Assembly: GCF_001557215.1 (NCBI RefSeq)
Contig: NZ_LSJM01000366.1
Span: forward strand, 1 to 28,394
Source: Sphingomonas sp. CCH9-E2
GTDB lineage: Bacteria; Pseudomonadota; Alphaproteobacteria; Sphingomonadales; Sphingomonadaceae
Reading direction: 5' to 3'
DNA length: 28,394 nt
The position numbers and the translations under genes are program-made. This document shows, in pieces, positions 1 through 9,180 of this stretch (its first letter is position 1; each line of letters opens with the position of its first letter). The notes beneath the pieces are model-generated. The model saw only the letters and a list, made by a program, of their open reading frames with translations, was not told the DNA's origin and ran no database searches.

Positions 1-1
1 G

Positions 2-979
2 CTGGCGGGCGGAGGAGAACTCGACTCCGCGGCGCGCGAGTTCGTGACCGCTCGGTTCCTGGGCGCGCCTGCTGCGCTCGGCTTTTACGCGATCAATGGC
101 TGGCTCTATGGGCTGGGGCGGACGCGCGAGACGCTGGCACTGCAGATCCTGGTCAACCTCGTCAACGGCGCGCTGGACATGCTGTTCGTGTGGCAGTTCG
201 GCATGGGTGCGCGCGGGGTGGGGCTGGGCACCGCGATCGCCGAATGGGTCGGGTTGGTCGCGGGAGTCGTGCTGGTGGTCCGCATCGCCGGGCCGCGCGC
301 CTTGCTGGGGCAGCGTGCCGGATTCTTTGAGCGTGCGGCGTGGCGACGACTGTTCGCGGTCAATGCCGACATCATGGTGCGGACGATCGCGTTGCTGACG
401 CTGTTCCTGTGGCTGGCCAATGCCGGGGCGCGGCTGGGCACGGTGCAGCTCGCCGCGAACCATGTGCTGATGCAGCTGGTGAGCATCTTTGCCTTCGTGC
501 TCGACGGATTCGCCTTCACCGCCGAGTCGCGCGTGGGGCAGGCGGTGGGCAGAGGATCGCGGAGCGACCTGAAGCGCGCGATCCGGCTGACTGGGGAGTT
601 TTCGGTTGGCTTCGGTTTGGTCGCGACGCTGGCGGCGTTGATCTTCGGCGGCGCGTTGATCGACCTGCTCACGACCAACGCAGCGGTGCGGGAGGCAGCG
701 CGCGCGGTGCTGCCGCTCGCAGCGCTGGCCGCGATCGTCGGGGTTCCGGCATGGCTGCTCGACGGGGTGTTCATCGGCGCGACGCAGGGGCGGGCGCTGC
801 GCAACGCCGCGATCCTGGCGACTGCGCTCTACATCGCCACCGACCTGTTGCTGCGGCCGCTTGGCGCGACCGGGCTGTGGCTGGCGCTGCTGGCGAGCTA
901 CGTCTTCCGGGCCGGGCTGCTCGCCATCCACTTGCCGCGGCTGTTCGCCGGTGTTGCGGAAGCCGTCCCCCGGACGTAG
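2..979 (+). CDS. MATE family efflux transporter, C-terminal part (5' truncated by window edge)
   Basis: Multidrug and toxin extrusion (MATE/DinF-like) inner-membrane antiporter, which exports organic cations or drugs in exchange for Na+ or H+. The open frame runs to the left edge with no stop, so the GTG at 44 is an internal valine and not the start. About 325 residues are visible. MATE proteins are usually about 440-460 residues, so roughly the first quarter is outside the window. The visible part shows the GFYAINGWLYGLGRTR segment followed by repeated hydrophobic helices, as in the second MATE half. argG follows 33 nt downstream on the same strand and may share the transcript, with no functional link apparent. 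Family assignment rests on overall pattern; the substrate cannot be read from the sequence. Confidence 0.85.
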   Translation: MAGGGELDSAAREFVTARFLGAPAALGFYAINGWLYGLGRTRETLALQILVNLVNGALDMLFVWQFGMGARGVGLGTAIAEWVGLVAGVVLVVRIAGPRALLGQRAGFFERAAWRRLFAVNADIMVRTIALLTLFLWLANAGARLGTVQLAANHVLMQLVSIFAFVLDGFAFTAESRVGQAVGRGSRSDLKRAIRLTGEFSVGFGLVATLAALIFGGALIDLLTTNAAVREAARAVLPLAALAAIVGVPAWLLDGVFIGATQGRALRNAAILATALYIATDLLLRPLGATGLWLALLASYVFRAGLLAIHLPRLFAGVAEAVPRT

Positions 980-1012
980 AGCGCCCGCACATTGCGTTCA
1001 GGAGCTGAAGAG

Positions 1013-2230
1013 ATGGCCGACAAGATCAATCGCGTGGTGCTTGCCTATTCGGGTGGCCTCGACACCAGCGTGATCCTGAAATGGCTGCAGCAGGAATATC
1101 AATGCGAGGTGGTGACGTTCACCGCCGATCTGGGGCAGGGCGAGGAGCTGGAGCCCGCGCGGCAAAAGGCGCTGAACGCCGGGGTGAAGCCCGAGCATAT
1201 CTATATCGACGATCTGCGCGAGGAGTTCGTTCGCGATTTCGTGTTCCCGATGATGCGCGCCAATGCGCTGTATGAGGGGCTGTACCTGCTGGGCACCTCG
1301 ATCGCGCGGCCGCTGATCAGCAAGCGGCTGATCGAGATCGCCAAGGAAGTCGGTGCGGACGCGGTCAGCCACGGCGCGACCGGCAAGGGCAATGATCAGG
1401 TCCGTTTCGAGCTGTCGGCCTATGCGCTGAACCCGGACATCAAGGTGATCGCGCCGTGGCGCGAATGGGATCTGACCAGCCGCACCAAGCTGATCGAATT
1501 TGCCGAACAGCACCAGATCCAGGTGAGCAAGGACAAGCGCGGCGAAGCGCCCTTCTCGACCGATGCGAACCTGCTGCACACCTCGTCGGAGGGCAAGGTG
1601 CTGGAGGATCCGTGGGACGAGACGCCGGACTATGTCTATTCGCGCACGGTGAACCCGGAGGATGCGCCGGACACGCCCGAATATATCACGATCGATTTCG
1701 AAAAGGGCGACGGCATTGCGCTCAACGGCGTGGCGATGTCGCCCGCGACGCTGCTCGCCGCGCTCAACGATCTGGGCCGCAAGCATGGCATCGGCCGACT
1801 CGATCTGGTCGAGAACCGCTTCGTCGGCATGAAGTCGCGCGGCATGTACGAGACGCCGGGCGGCACCATCTATCACCTCGCGCATCGCGGGATCGAGAGC
1901 ATCACGCTCGACCGCGGCGCCGCGCACCTGAAGGACGAATGGGCGCCGCGCTATGCGGAGATGATCTATAACGGCTTCTGGTTCGCGCCGGAGCGCGAGA
2001 TGATGCAGGCCGCGATCGACTATTCGCAGCAAAAGGTCGCCGGGACCGTGCGGCTGAAGCTGTACAAGGGCGGCGTCTATGTCGTCGGGCGCAAGTCGCC
2101 ATACTCGCTCTACAGCGAGAAGGTCGTGACGTTCGAGGACGACCAGGGCGCGTACGACCAGCGCGACGCGGCGGGGTTCATCAAGCTCAACGCGCTGCGG
2201 CTGCGGTTGTTGGGGCGGCGGGGGCAGTAA
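1013..2230 (+). CDS. argG: Argininosuccinate synthase
   Basis: Catalyses ATP-dependent condensation of citrulline and aspartate to argininosuccinate, the penultimate step of arginine synthesis, in the cytosol. The protein has 405 residues, normal for the family. The N-terminal [10 protein letters not shown] is the PP-loop that binds ATP pyrophosphate, and [15 protein letters not shown] and the C-terminal [16 protein letters not shown] are family hallmarks. I chose the ATG at 1013 over an in-frame start at 992 because the protein then begins directly before the conserved [14 protein letters not shown] stretch and has a GGAG about 8 nt upstream. The last 44 bp overlap the end of the convergent metallophosphoesterase gene. 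No attenuator or ARG box was recognised upstream. Confidence 0.97.
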   Translation: MADKINRVVLAYSGGLDTSVILKWLQQEYQCEVVTFTADLGQGEELEPARQKALNAGVKPEHIYIDDLREEFVRDFVFPMMRANALYEGLYLLGTSIARPLISKRLIEIAKEVGADAVSHGATGKGNDQVRFELSAYALNPDIKVIAPWREWDLTSRTKLIEFAEQHQIQVSKDKRGEAPFSTDANLLHTSSEGKVLEDPWDETPDYVYSRTVNPEDAPDTPEYITIDFEKGDGIALNGVAMSPATLLAALNDLGRKHGIGRLDLVENRFVGMKSRGMYETPGGTIYHLAHRGIESITLDRGAAHLKDEWAPRYAEMIYNGFWFAPEREMMQAAIDYSQQKVAGTVRLKLYKGGVYVVGRKSPYSLYSEKVVTFEDDQGAYDQRDAAGFIKLNALRLRLLGRRGQ

Positions 2231-3035
2231 GCTCCAGCAGCCACAGATCGGGCGGGGCGCCGATGCGGACCGGCAGCACGCTGGTGCCCAGCCCTGCGCT
2301 GACCACGATGGTGCGGTTGCCCTCGCGGATCAGGCCGCAGGCGAATCGGTCGCCATGGCGCGACATGGTGGCGGGCCGCCCGACCAGCGGGAGGGCGATC
2401 TGACCGCAATGGGTATGACCGGCGAGCACCAGCCCGAGGCGCGGCGGTAGCTCCGGCACGATGTCGGGCGAATGGCTGAGCGTCACCACTGGGCCCGCCA
2501 GGGGCTCAACCGCGCGGGCGAGCGCGGCCGGATCGGCGCGGCCGGTGAAGTCGTCGTCCGCCCCGGCAAGGATCACCCCGGCGCGCGCGATGACGCTGTT
2601 GCTCAACACGGTAACCCGGTTCGCTTCCAGCGCGCGAAGCATCCCGGCGGTGTTGCGCCAATGATCGTGATTGCCGAGCACCGCGACGACGCCGTGCCGC
2701 GCGCGCAGTGCGCCGAGCGGGGCGACGGCCTCATCTTCGCTGTAGCGGTGCGTCGACACCCGCTTGTCGCTGACCAGATCGCCCGCGATCAGCACCAGAT
2801 CAGGCTTGAGCGCGTTCACCTGTGTCACAATGCGACTCAGTCGCTCGGGTGGCATGTCGGGACCGGCGACATGCAAGTCGCTGAGGAGGGCGACCCGGAG
2901 CGGTGCCTGCCCTTGTTGCCAATCCGCCATTTCGACGGTGGCGCGTCGGACGATCGGATCGCGCAGGGCACCGCAATAGCCATAGCCGGTCAGCGCAAGG
3001 CCGAGAAACAGGCAGATCAGGAGGATGCGCTTCAT
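2187..3035 (-). CDS. Metallophosphoesterase, YkuE-like, membrane anchored
   Basis: Calcineurin-like metallophosphoesterase of 282 residues. The dinuclear metal-site motifs appear in order: SDLH (around D53/H55), GDLVSD, GNHDHW and, near the C-terminus, GHTHCGQ. The first 20 residues form a hydrophobic signal anchor, so the catalytic domain is probably periplasmic or at the outer face of the inner membrane. YkuE-type relatives are annotated as phosphodiesterases acting on lipid-linked or cell-wall substrates; the actual substrate here is unknown. The start ATG at 3035 has only a weak ribosome-binding site. The gene is divergent from the GT-C-like run at 3107 and its 3' end overlaps argG by 44 bp on the opposite strand. 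Confidence 0.88.
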   Translation of the reverse strand: MKRILLICLFLGLALTGYGYCGALRDPIVRRATVEMADWQQGQAPLRVALLSDLHVAGPDMPPERLSRIVTQVNALKPDLVLIAGDLVSDKRVSTHRYSEDEAVAPLGALRARHGVVAVLGNHDHWRNTAGMLRALEANRVTVLSNSVIARAGVILAGADDDFTGRADPAALARAVEPLAGPVVTLSHSPDIVPELPPRLGLVLAGHTHCGQIALPLVGRPATMSRHGDRFACGLIREGNRTIVVSAGLGTSVLPVRIGAPPDLWLLELTAPAAPTTAAAAR

Positions 3036-3106
3036 CTGGCCAACCTAACCGTAAGGATTGGGTCCGCAATGGCGCTCGACGAACGTTAACCGTAATGGGA
3101 TAGCGA
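3036..3106. promoter_or_regulatory. Divergent promoter region with a 9-bp direct repeat
   Basis: This 71-bp gap separates two divergently transcribed genes and must hold both promoters. The 9-mer TAACCGTAA occurs twice in the same orientation, at 3046-3054 and 3087-3095. The second copy is preceded by GT, giving GTTAACCGTAA, which contains a TTAAC half-site of the kind recognised by CtrA in alphaproteobacteria. I cannot identify convincing -35/-10 boxes. A regulatory role for the repeat is inference. Confidence 0.3.
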
Positions 3107-4792
3107 GTGCCCATGCGGGCGGGGCGATCCACGGTCTGGCGGGATAATTCAGTTGCGGCGGCGCTTGCGCTGTTGCTTGCCGCCGTTTGGGCGTGGCGGG
3201 ACTGGGCGGCGCTGTCGGTGCTGCGGTTGCCCGATACCGATGATGTGATGCGGTTGCAGCAGATTCGCGACTGGTTGGCAGGCCAGGCGTTCGGCGATCT
3301 GGCGCAGCATCGGCTGGGTGCGGCGGGGCTGGAGATGCACTGGTCGCGGCTGCCCGATCTGGTGCCCGGGGCGATCATTGCGGGGCTGACGCCGGTGACT
3401 GGCGCGCACGCGGCTGAGCTGGTCGCGGTGATGCTGTGGCCGCTGCTGTTGTTTGCGGTCGCGCTGATGCTGGTCGCGGCGATTGCGCGGCGGGTGGTGG
3501 TTTCGGCACCGGTGGCTGTCATTGTCGCGGCGCTGGCGTATCCGGCGAGTGCGCTGTTTCTGCCCGGGCGAATCGACCATCACGGGTTCCAGCTGGTGTT
3601 GCTGCTGATCCTGGTGCGCGCCGTGATTGGCCCCGGCGGGTGGCGTAGTGGTGCTGCGACCGGCGCGGCGAGCGTCGCGTCGCTGGTGGTGGGGATGGAG
3701 ACTGCGCCCTTCCTGGCGCTGGGCGGCGGTGTGCTGGTGCTGCGCTGGGTTGCGGACGGGGCGGGGGAGCGGCTCCGCCTGCTCGGCTATGGCGCCGCGC
3801 TGGTCGTCGGGCTGGCGCTGGCGGCGCTGCTGTTTCGGACGAGCGGGTGGAATGTCGCGACCTGCGATGCGTTCGCCGCACCCTTGTGGCGCGCGGCGCA
3901 GGTGGCGGCGGTTGCGCCGCTCGCGCTCGCATCGGTTACGCGCCGTTTCGCGAGCCCGCGCGTGCGGCTGATCACGGCGTTCGTGGTGGTCGATGTTGCG
4001 GTCGTCGTGGCGCTCGCGCTCTCGCCCGCCTGCCTGTCGCCCTATGGCGGGGTCGATCCGCTACTGGAGCGGCTGTGGCTGGGGCGGGTGGCGGAGGCGC
4101 AGCCGCTGTTCGCCGCGCCGCTGGATCATGCGATCGGCTATGTCGGGCTGGCACTGGCCGGGCTGGGCGCGACAGCGTGGCAGTGGCGGCGCACGCGCGA
4201 CACGGGCTGGGCGGTCCTCGCGGGGTTCCAGCTGGCGGCGCTCGCGCTCGCACTGGTGCAATTGCGCGGCATCTATGCCGGGACGCTGCTTGCCGCGCCG
4301 GGCTTGGCGGCGCTGATTATTTATGCGCGGGAGCGCGGGGCATTGGCGCTGGCGGCCGCGTGGGTCGCTTCGGCGGGGTTCGTCTATCCAGCGCTGGGCA
4401 GCCTTGTCGCGCCGCCCGCGCCCGCCGCGACCTGCGATGGCGGGACGGTGCTAGCGCAGCTTGGCGCGCAGTCGGCCGGGACGGTCGCTGCGCCGATCGA
4501 TCTGGGTTCCTACGCGCTGGCGGAGACGCGGCACCGCGTGCTCGCCGCGCCCTATCATCGCAATGCGTCGGGCAATCTGGCGGTCTATCGACTGATCGAC
4601 CTGCCGGTTGGTGTGGCGCGAGCTGAGGCGCAACGGTTGCGGATCGACCTGATCGCTGATTGCGGCGGAGCATGGGACGAGCTGGGTGCGCCGCCCGCTG
4701 GATCGCTGCGCGCCGCGCTGCGGGCGGGGACGCCGCCGGAGTGGCTGGTCCCGGTGGCGCCGCGTGCGCGCGTTTATCGGGTGGCGCGATGA
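3107..4792 (+). CDS. Polytopic membrane protein, GT-C/STT3-like glycosyltransferase candidate
   Basis: An inner-membrane protein of 561 residues with about a dozen hydrophobic helices and a short C-terminal soluble tail. After the first helix comes the acidic cluster LPDTDDVMRL (D43, D45, D46), then MHWSRLPDL (77-85), and later GRIDHHGFQ around residue 155. An acidic motif in the first external loop and a DHH motif are features of GT-C glycosyltransferases related to STT3/PglB, which use polyprenyl-phosphate-linked sugars. Sugar and acceptor are unknown. The start may be GTG 3107 or, two codons on, ATG 3113. The stop overlaps the next gene's start in ATGA (4789-4792), so the two are probably translationally coupled. 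Confidence 0.7.
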   Translation: MPMRAGRSTVWRDNSVAAALALLLAAVWAWRDWAALSVLRLPDTDDVMRLQQIRDWLAGQAFGDLAQHRLGAAGLEMHWSRLPDLVPGAIIAGLTPVTGAHAAELVAVMLWPLLLFAVALMLVAAIARRVVVSAPVAVIVAALAYPASALFLPGRIDHHGFQLVLLLILVRAVIGPGGWRSGAATGAASVASLVVGMETAPFLALGGGVLVLRWVADGAGERLRLLGYGAALVVGLALAALLFRTSGWNVATCDAFAAPLWRAAQVAAVAPLALASVTRRFASPRVRLITAFVVVDVAVVVALALSPACLSPYGGVDPLLERLWLGRVAEAQPLFAAPLDHAIGYVGLALAGLGATAWQWRRTRDTGWAVLAGFQLAALALALVQLRGIYAGTLLAAPGLAALIIYARERGALALAAAWVASAGFVYPALGSLVAPPAPAATCDGGTVLAQLGAQSAGTVAAPIDLGSYALAETRHRVLAAPYHRNASGNLAVYRLIDLPVGVARAEAQRLRIDLIADCGGAWDELGAPPAGSLRAALRAGTPPEWLVPVAPRARVYRVAR

Positions 4793-6321
4793 GCGGGCGC
4801 TGGTGGGAAAGCCGGTGGTTCGTCGCCGCTGCGATACTGCTCGCGGCGCTGCCGTTGCTGTGGCCCGCCGTGCCGCCGCTGACCGACCTGCCCGGCCATA
4901 TCGGGCGCTATCGCGTGATGCTGGGGGACGAGGCGGCGCTGCTTGACCGTTATTACGCGTTCGAGTGGGAGCTGGTCGGCAATCTGGGTGTCGACCTGCT
5001 GGTTGCCGCGCTCGCGCCGCTGATCGGGTTGGAGCCGGCGGTGAAGCTGGTGGTGATCGCAATTCCGGTGCTGACCACGGGCGCGCTGCTGTGGCTCAGC
5101 CGCGAGCTGACCGGGCGGGTCAGTCCATGGGCGCTGTTCGCGCTGCCGCTGGCGTATAGCTATCCGTTTCAGTTCGGGTTCGTGAACTACTGCCTCGCCA
5201 TGGCGCTCGCGCTCGGCAGTTGGGCGCTCTGGCTAAGGCTGGGTCGGTTGCAGCGGGTCGGGCTGCGTGCCGCGATCTTTGTACCGTTCGGGCTGGTCGT
5301 GTGGACGTGCCATGCGATGGGCTGGGCCATGCTGGGCCTGTTCATCTTTGCGGGCGAATGGGCCGCACGGGCCAAGGACCGGACGATCCTGCGCGCTGCA
5401 TTCGACGCTGCCATCACAGCGCTGCCGCTTGCGCCGCCGGTGCTGGCGATGCTGGCCTGGCGGGGCGGCGGAGCGCCGGCTGACACCGGGCGATTCTTCG
5501 ATCTGGTCGCCAAGCTCAAGGGGCTGGGCAGCGTGCTGCGCGACCGGTGGATCTGGCTCGACCTGCCGGCATTGCTGGTGATCGTGATGGCGGTCTATGG
5601 CGGACTCCGGGGGCAGGCGGGACGGTTCGCGCCACAGGCGGCGGCCGCTGCAGGACTGACCGTGCTCGCCTTCCTGCTGCTGCCCTTTACGCTGCTCGGT
5701 TCGGCCTATGCCGATCTACGGCTGCTGCCCTTTGCCTTTGCCGTGGCGCTGGCCGGGCTGGTGCCGCGTGAGGGGGCGCCGGTTCGTGTCATCGCCCTGG
5801 CTGGCCTCGCCTTCTTTCTGATCCGCACGCTGGGCACGACGGCGAGCTTCGCGCTCTACGATGCCGATTGGCGGCGCGAGCTGGTGGCGCTCGACCACCT
5901 GCCGCGCGGTGCGCGGGTGTTCGCGCTGGTCGGCGATGGCTGCGATCAGCCCTGGGCGCATAGCCGCCGCACGCATCTTCCCGCCATTGCCACCGCGCGT
6001 CGCGCCGCCTTTGCGAATGACCAATGGCGGATGGAGGGCGCGCCGCTGCTACGGGTAACGTTGCCGCTCGGCTATTTTGCGCATGACCCGTCGCAGATTT
6101 CGGTGGTGCAGGCCTGTCCGCACGATCCCAACCTCTTGCCGCGCGAGCGGGCACTCGCCGCCTTTCCGCGAGATGCCTTTACCCATGTCTGGCTGATCGA
6201 CGCGCCGACGCCACCGCAAGCGTTGCGCGGCCTGACGCCCGTCTGGAAACAGGACGGTTCGGTGCTCTATGCGGTCGACCGTTCGGCAAGCCGCTTGCCC
6301 GCAGGTGCTGCGCCGCAGTAA
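4789..6321 (+). CDS. Polytopic membrane protein, first of two tandem paralogues (GT-C-like)
   Basis: A 510-residue multi-helix inner-membrane protein. The frame is open from 4660, but the ATG at 4789 is the likely start because it overlaps the previous stop (ATGA) and the protein then begins SGRWWESRWF, matching PRWWQTRWF of the next gene. After helix 1 it has TDLPGHIGRYRVML (D33, H37), a candidate external acidic motif as in GT-C enzymes. The last ~130 residues form a soluble domain containing GDGCDQPW, FANDQWRMEG and AHDPSQI, repeated in the paralogue. The function is not known. A transferase for an envelope glycan is inferred only from topology and from the upstream STT3-like gene. Confidence 0.65.
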   Translation: MSGRWWESRWFVAAAILLAALPLLWPAVPPLTDLPGHIGRYRVMLGDEAALLDRYYAFEWELVGNLGVDLLVAALAPLIGLEPAVKLVVIAIPVLTTGALLWLSRELTGRVSPWALFALPLAYSYPFQFGFVNYCLAMALALGSWALWLRLGRLQRVGLRAAIFVPFGLVVWTCHAMGWAMLGLFIFAGEWAARAKDRTILRAAFDAAITALPLAPPVLAMLAWRGGGAPADTGRFFDLVAKLKGLGSVLRDRWIWLDLPALLVIVMAVYGGLRGQAGRFAPQAAAAAGLTVLAFLLLPFTLLGSAYADLRLLPFAFAVALAGLVPREGAPVRVIALAGLAFFLIRTLGTTASFALYDADWRRELVALDHLPRGARVFALVGDGCDQPWAHSRRTHLPAIATARRAAFANDQWRMEGAPLLRVTLPLGYFAHDPSQISVVQACPHDPNLLPRERALAAFPRDAFTHVWLIDAPTPPQALRGLTPVWKQDGSVLYAVDRSASRLPAGAAPQ

Positions 6322-6331
6322 AGGCGGTTGG

Positions 6332-8038
6332 ATGCAAGGGGGAAATCCGACCGAGATGCCACGCTGGTGGCAGACGCGCTGGTTCGTGCTGTTCGCGGCG
6401 ATCGCGGCGGCGATCCCGTTGCTGTGGCCGGATATTCCGCCGCAGGTCGACCTTCCCGGCCATATGGCGCGCTATCGCGTACAGCTGAGCCATGGCGAGG
6501 TGCCGTGGCTCAATGACTGGTACAAGTTCGAGTGGAGCCTGATCGGCAATCTTGGACTGGACCTGCTGATCATCCCGCTAGAGCCGATTTTCGGGCTTGA
6601 GCTGGCGGTCAAGCTGATCGTGATCACCATTCCGGTGCTGACCGTCACCGGCCTGTTGTGGATCGCGCGCGAGGTGCATGGGCGCATTCCGGCGACCGCG
6701 CTGTTCGCGCTGCCGCTGGCGTATAACTATGCCTTCCATTTCGGGTTCGCCAATTTCGCGCTGTCGATGGCGCTGGCGCTCAACGCGTTCGCGCTGTGGC
6801 TGCGGCTGGCGCGGCTGGGGAAGATCAGGCTGCGCGCGATAATCTTCGTGCCGATCGGCATGCTGATCTGGGTCACGCATACTTTTGGCTGGGGCACGCT
6901 GGGCGTGATGTGCTTCGCCGCCGAGTTGATCCGCCAGCATGATATTCATCGCCCGCAATCGGGGAACTGGCGCGAGAATTTCGTGCAGAGCTGGGTCGTG
7001 CCGTGGTTCATGGCGGGCATTCACTGCCTGTCGCTAGTCCCCGCCGCGGTGCTGATGCTGATGTGGCGCAGCGCCGGCGATGTCAGTGGCCAGACTGGCG
7101 ACTGGTTCAACTGGCGCGCCAAGATCTGGTGGGTGATGATGGTGCTGCGCGACCGGTGGCAGCTGTTCGACATCGCCTGTGTCGGCGTGCTGTTCCTGGT
7201 GCTGCTCAAGGGGCTGCGCGATCCCAATATCGAATATTCGCGGCACCTGGGCATCTCCGCACTGTTTCTGATCGCGGTGTTCATCCTGCTGCCGCGCGTG
7301 GTGTTCGGATCGGCCTATGCCGATATGCGGCTCGCGCCCTACATGATCGCGATTGCGGTGATCGCGCTGCGGCCCAAGCCGGGAATGACGATCCGGGGCG
7401 CGAGCGTGCTGGCGATGGCGGGGCTGGCCTTCTTCCTCGTCCGCATCGGGACGACGACGTACAGCAACTATCTCTACGACAAGTCGTACGACCGCGAGCT
7501 GAAGGCTCTGGAGCATGTGCCCGAGGGCGCCAAGCTGCTGAGCTTCGTTGGGGAGACCTGTTACAACGAGTGGACGATGACGCGGCTGCAGCACCTGCCC
7601 GGCATGGCGATGGTGCGGCGGCTGGCCTATACCAACGACCAATGGTCGATGGCGGGCGGGCAACTGCTGACGGTGCGCTACAAGCAGGCGCGCGGGTTCA
7701 GCCATGACCCTTCACAGATCGTCACCGACACCAAATGCCCGCGCGAATGGTGGCGGCCGGTGGCGGTCAGCCTCGCCCGCTTCCCGCGCCATGCCTATGA
7801 CTATCTGTGGGTGATCAGCCCGCCGCCGTACGACAAACGGCTTGAGGCCGGGCTGATCCCGGTCTGGCGCGACGGCAACAGCGCACTGTTCAAGATCGAC
7901 CATGGCCAGCCGGCAGCGGAGCTGAACGCCGAGGATCTGGGGCCGTATCGCAGCCAGATTCGCCAGATGCGCGAGTTCCTGGAGCGCGACAAGAAGAAGC
8001 AGATGGAAGCGTGGGAGCGCGCCCAGAAGAAGGCCTAA
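6332..8038 (+). CDS. Polytopic membrane protein, second of two tandem paralogues (GT-C-like)
   Basis: A 568-residue membrane protein, clearly homologous along its whole length to the gene just upstream. Shared blocks include the start RWW..RWF, DLPGH.xRYRV, FEW.LIGNLG.DLL, FALPLAY, GSAYAD.RL, the AxTNDQW block and HDPSQI. Its C-terminus is longer and charged, ending in a Lys/Glu-rich helix. ATG 6332 follows AAGGCGG closely. ATG 6356 aligns exactly with the paralogue's start and is an equally good choice. The gap to the previous gene is 10 nt, so the three membrane genes form one operon. The gene ends convergent with the FemAB-like gene, overlapping by 4 bp. The role is unknown beyond a probable envelope function. 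Confidence 0.65.
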   Translation: MQGGNPTEMPRWWQTRWFVLFAAIAAAIPLLWPDIPPQVDLPGHMARYRVQLSHGEVPWLNDWYKFEWSLIGNLGLDLLIIPLEPIFGLELAVKLIVITIPVLTVTGLLWIAREVHGRIPATALFALPLAYNYAFHFGFANFALSMALALNAFALWLRLARLGKIRLRAIIFVPIGMLIWVTHTFGWGTLGVMCFAAELIRQHDIHRPQSGNWRENFVQSWVVPWFMAGIHCLSLVPAAVLMLMWRSAGDVSGQTGDWFNWRAKIWWVMMVLRDRWQLFDIACVGVLFLVLLKGLRDPNIEYSRHLGISALFLIAVFILLPRVVFGSAYADMRLAPYMIAIAVIALRPKPGMTIRGASVLAMAGLAFFLVRIGTTTYSNYLYDKSYDRELKALEHVPEGAKLLSFVGETCYNEWTMTRLQHLPGMAMVRRLAYTNDQWSMAGGQLLTVRYKQARGFSHDPSQIVTDTKCPREWWRPVAVSLARFPRHAYDYLWVISPPPYDKRLEAGLIPVWRDGNSALFKIDHGQPAAELNAEDLGPYRSQIRQMREFLERDKKKQMEAWERAQKKA

Positions 8039-8047
8039 CCGGTCCTT
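8030..8047 (+). terminator. Weak hairpin at the convergent gene end
   Basis: AAGGCC (8030-8035) and GG-T-CCTT (8041-8047) can pair with one bulged T around a five-base loop, followed by two further T residues. It spans the stop codons of both convergent genes. The stem is short, so termination activity is only a possibility. Confidence 0.25.
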
Positions 8048-9171
8048 TTGAACGGGGCGAATTCGCCGAGATACTCCTGCTCCTGCGCCACGGCTTCGCG
8101 CTCATGCGCCAGATAATCGGCGATGGCGCGGCGAAAGCCCGGGTCGGGAATGTAATGCGCCGACCAGGTGGTGACGGGGGCATAGCCGCGCGCCAGCTTG
8201 TGCTCCCCCTGCGCGCCGGCCTCGACCCGCGCCAGGCCGCGTTCGATCGCGGCGTCGATCGCCTGATAATAGCAGAGCTCGAAATGTAGATAGGGCACGT
8301 CCTCGATACAGCCCCAATAGCGGCCATAGAGCGTGTCCGCGCCGATCAGGTTGAGCGCGCCCGCGATCGGGCGTCCGTTGCGCTCGGCCAGCATCAGCAG
8401 CACCCGGTCGCTCATCGTTTCGCCGAGTAGCGAGAAGAAGCTGCGGGTGAGATAGGGGCGGCCCCATTTGCGGCTGCCGGTGTCCTGATAGAAGACCCAG
8501 AAGGCGTCCCAATGCGCTTCGGTGATCTCCGCGCCAGTGAGGTGGCGGATCGTGAGTCCCTCGTTCGCGCGGGTGCGCTCCTTGCGGATCGCCTTGCGTT
8601 TGCGGGAGGAGAGGTCGGACAGAAACGCGTCGAAATCCGCATAATCGCAATTGTGCCAGTGGAACTGCGTGCCCGCGCGGAGCAGCCAGCCAGCCTGTTC
8701 GAACAGCGGCAACTGGGCTTCATCGACAAAGGTCGCGTGGGCAGATGACAGGTGGTTGTTGTCGGTCAGCGCCTCGATCCCCGCGATCAGCGCTGGTGCC
8801 AGGGCCGGGTCGCGCAGCAGCAGGCGCGGGCCGGGAACGGGGGTGAAGGGCGCTGCCACCTGGATCTTGGGGTAATAGCGCCCGCCCGCACGCTCATAGG
8901 CGTCCGCCCAGGCGTGATCGAACACATATTCGCCCTGACTATGGCTCTTGGCATAGGCCGGGGCGATGGCGGCGGGGATGCCGTCCCCATCCTCGATCAC
9001 GATCGGGAGCGATTGCCATCCGGTTCCTGCGCCAACCGATCCCGATGCTTCGAGTGCGGACAGGAAGGCGTGGCTGAGAAAGGGATTACCGTCGCCTGCG
9101 CACGCATCCCACTGCGCCGCCGGGATCGACGCGACTCCTTCGGCGATGCGGGCTGAAATGGGGTCCGGCAC
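8035..9171 (-). CDS. FemAB/GNAT-like acyltransferase (COG3146, DUF482 type)
   Basis: A cytosolic protein of 378 residues matching the DUF482/PF04339 family, labelled peptidoglycan biosynthesis/recognition and built from two GNAT-like folds like FemX aminoacyl transferases. Recognisable family stretches are WDACAGDGNPFLSHAFL near the N-terminus, the FHWHNCDYADFDAFL and SRKRKAIRKERTRA segment in the middle, and GRYWGCIEDVPYLHFELCYYQAID towards the end. The exact reaction is not established for this family. The start is GTG 9171, with no clear ribosome-binding site, only 9 nt after the mscS stop, consistent with reinitiation in an operon. It is the last gene of the five-gene minus-strand operon. 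Confidence 0.8.
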   Translation of the reverse strand: MPDPISARIAEGVASIPAAQWDACAGDGNPFLSHAFLSALEASGSVGAGTGWQSLPIVIEDGDGIPAAIAPAYAKSHSQGEYVFDHAWADAYERAGGRYYPKIQVAAPFTPVPGPRLLLRDPALAPALIAGIEALTDNNHLSSAHATFVDEAQLPLFEQAGWLLRAGTQFHWHNCDYADFDAFLSDLSSRKRKAIRKERTRANEGLTIRHLTGAEITEAHWDAFWVFYQDTGSRKWGRPYLTRSFFSLLGETMSDRVLLMLAERNGRPIAGALNLIGADTLYGRYWGCIEDVPYLHFELCYYQAIDAAIERGLARVEAGAQGEHKLARGYAPVTTWSAHYIPDPGFRRAIADYLAHEREAVAQEQEYLGEFAPFKRTG

Positions 9172-9180
9172 GCGCTGTAT

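Noticed and set aside
998..2032. 344-codon minus-strand frame opposite argG
   Set aside because: Shadow frame of a certain gene, with composition typical of an antisense frame and no recognisable motif.
2199..2242. Terminator hairpin between argG and the phosphoesterase
   Set aside because: Only GGCTGC/GCAGCC arms with a loop of over 30 nt; expected by chance in such GC-rich DNA.
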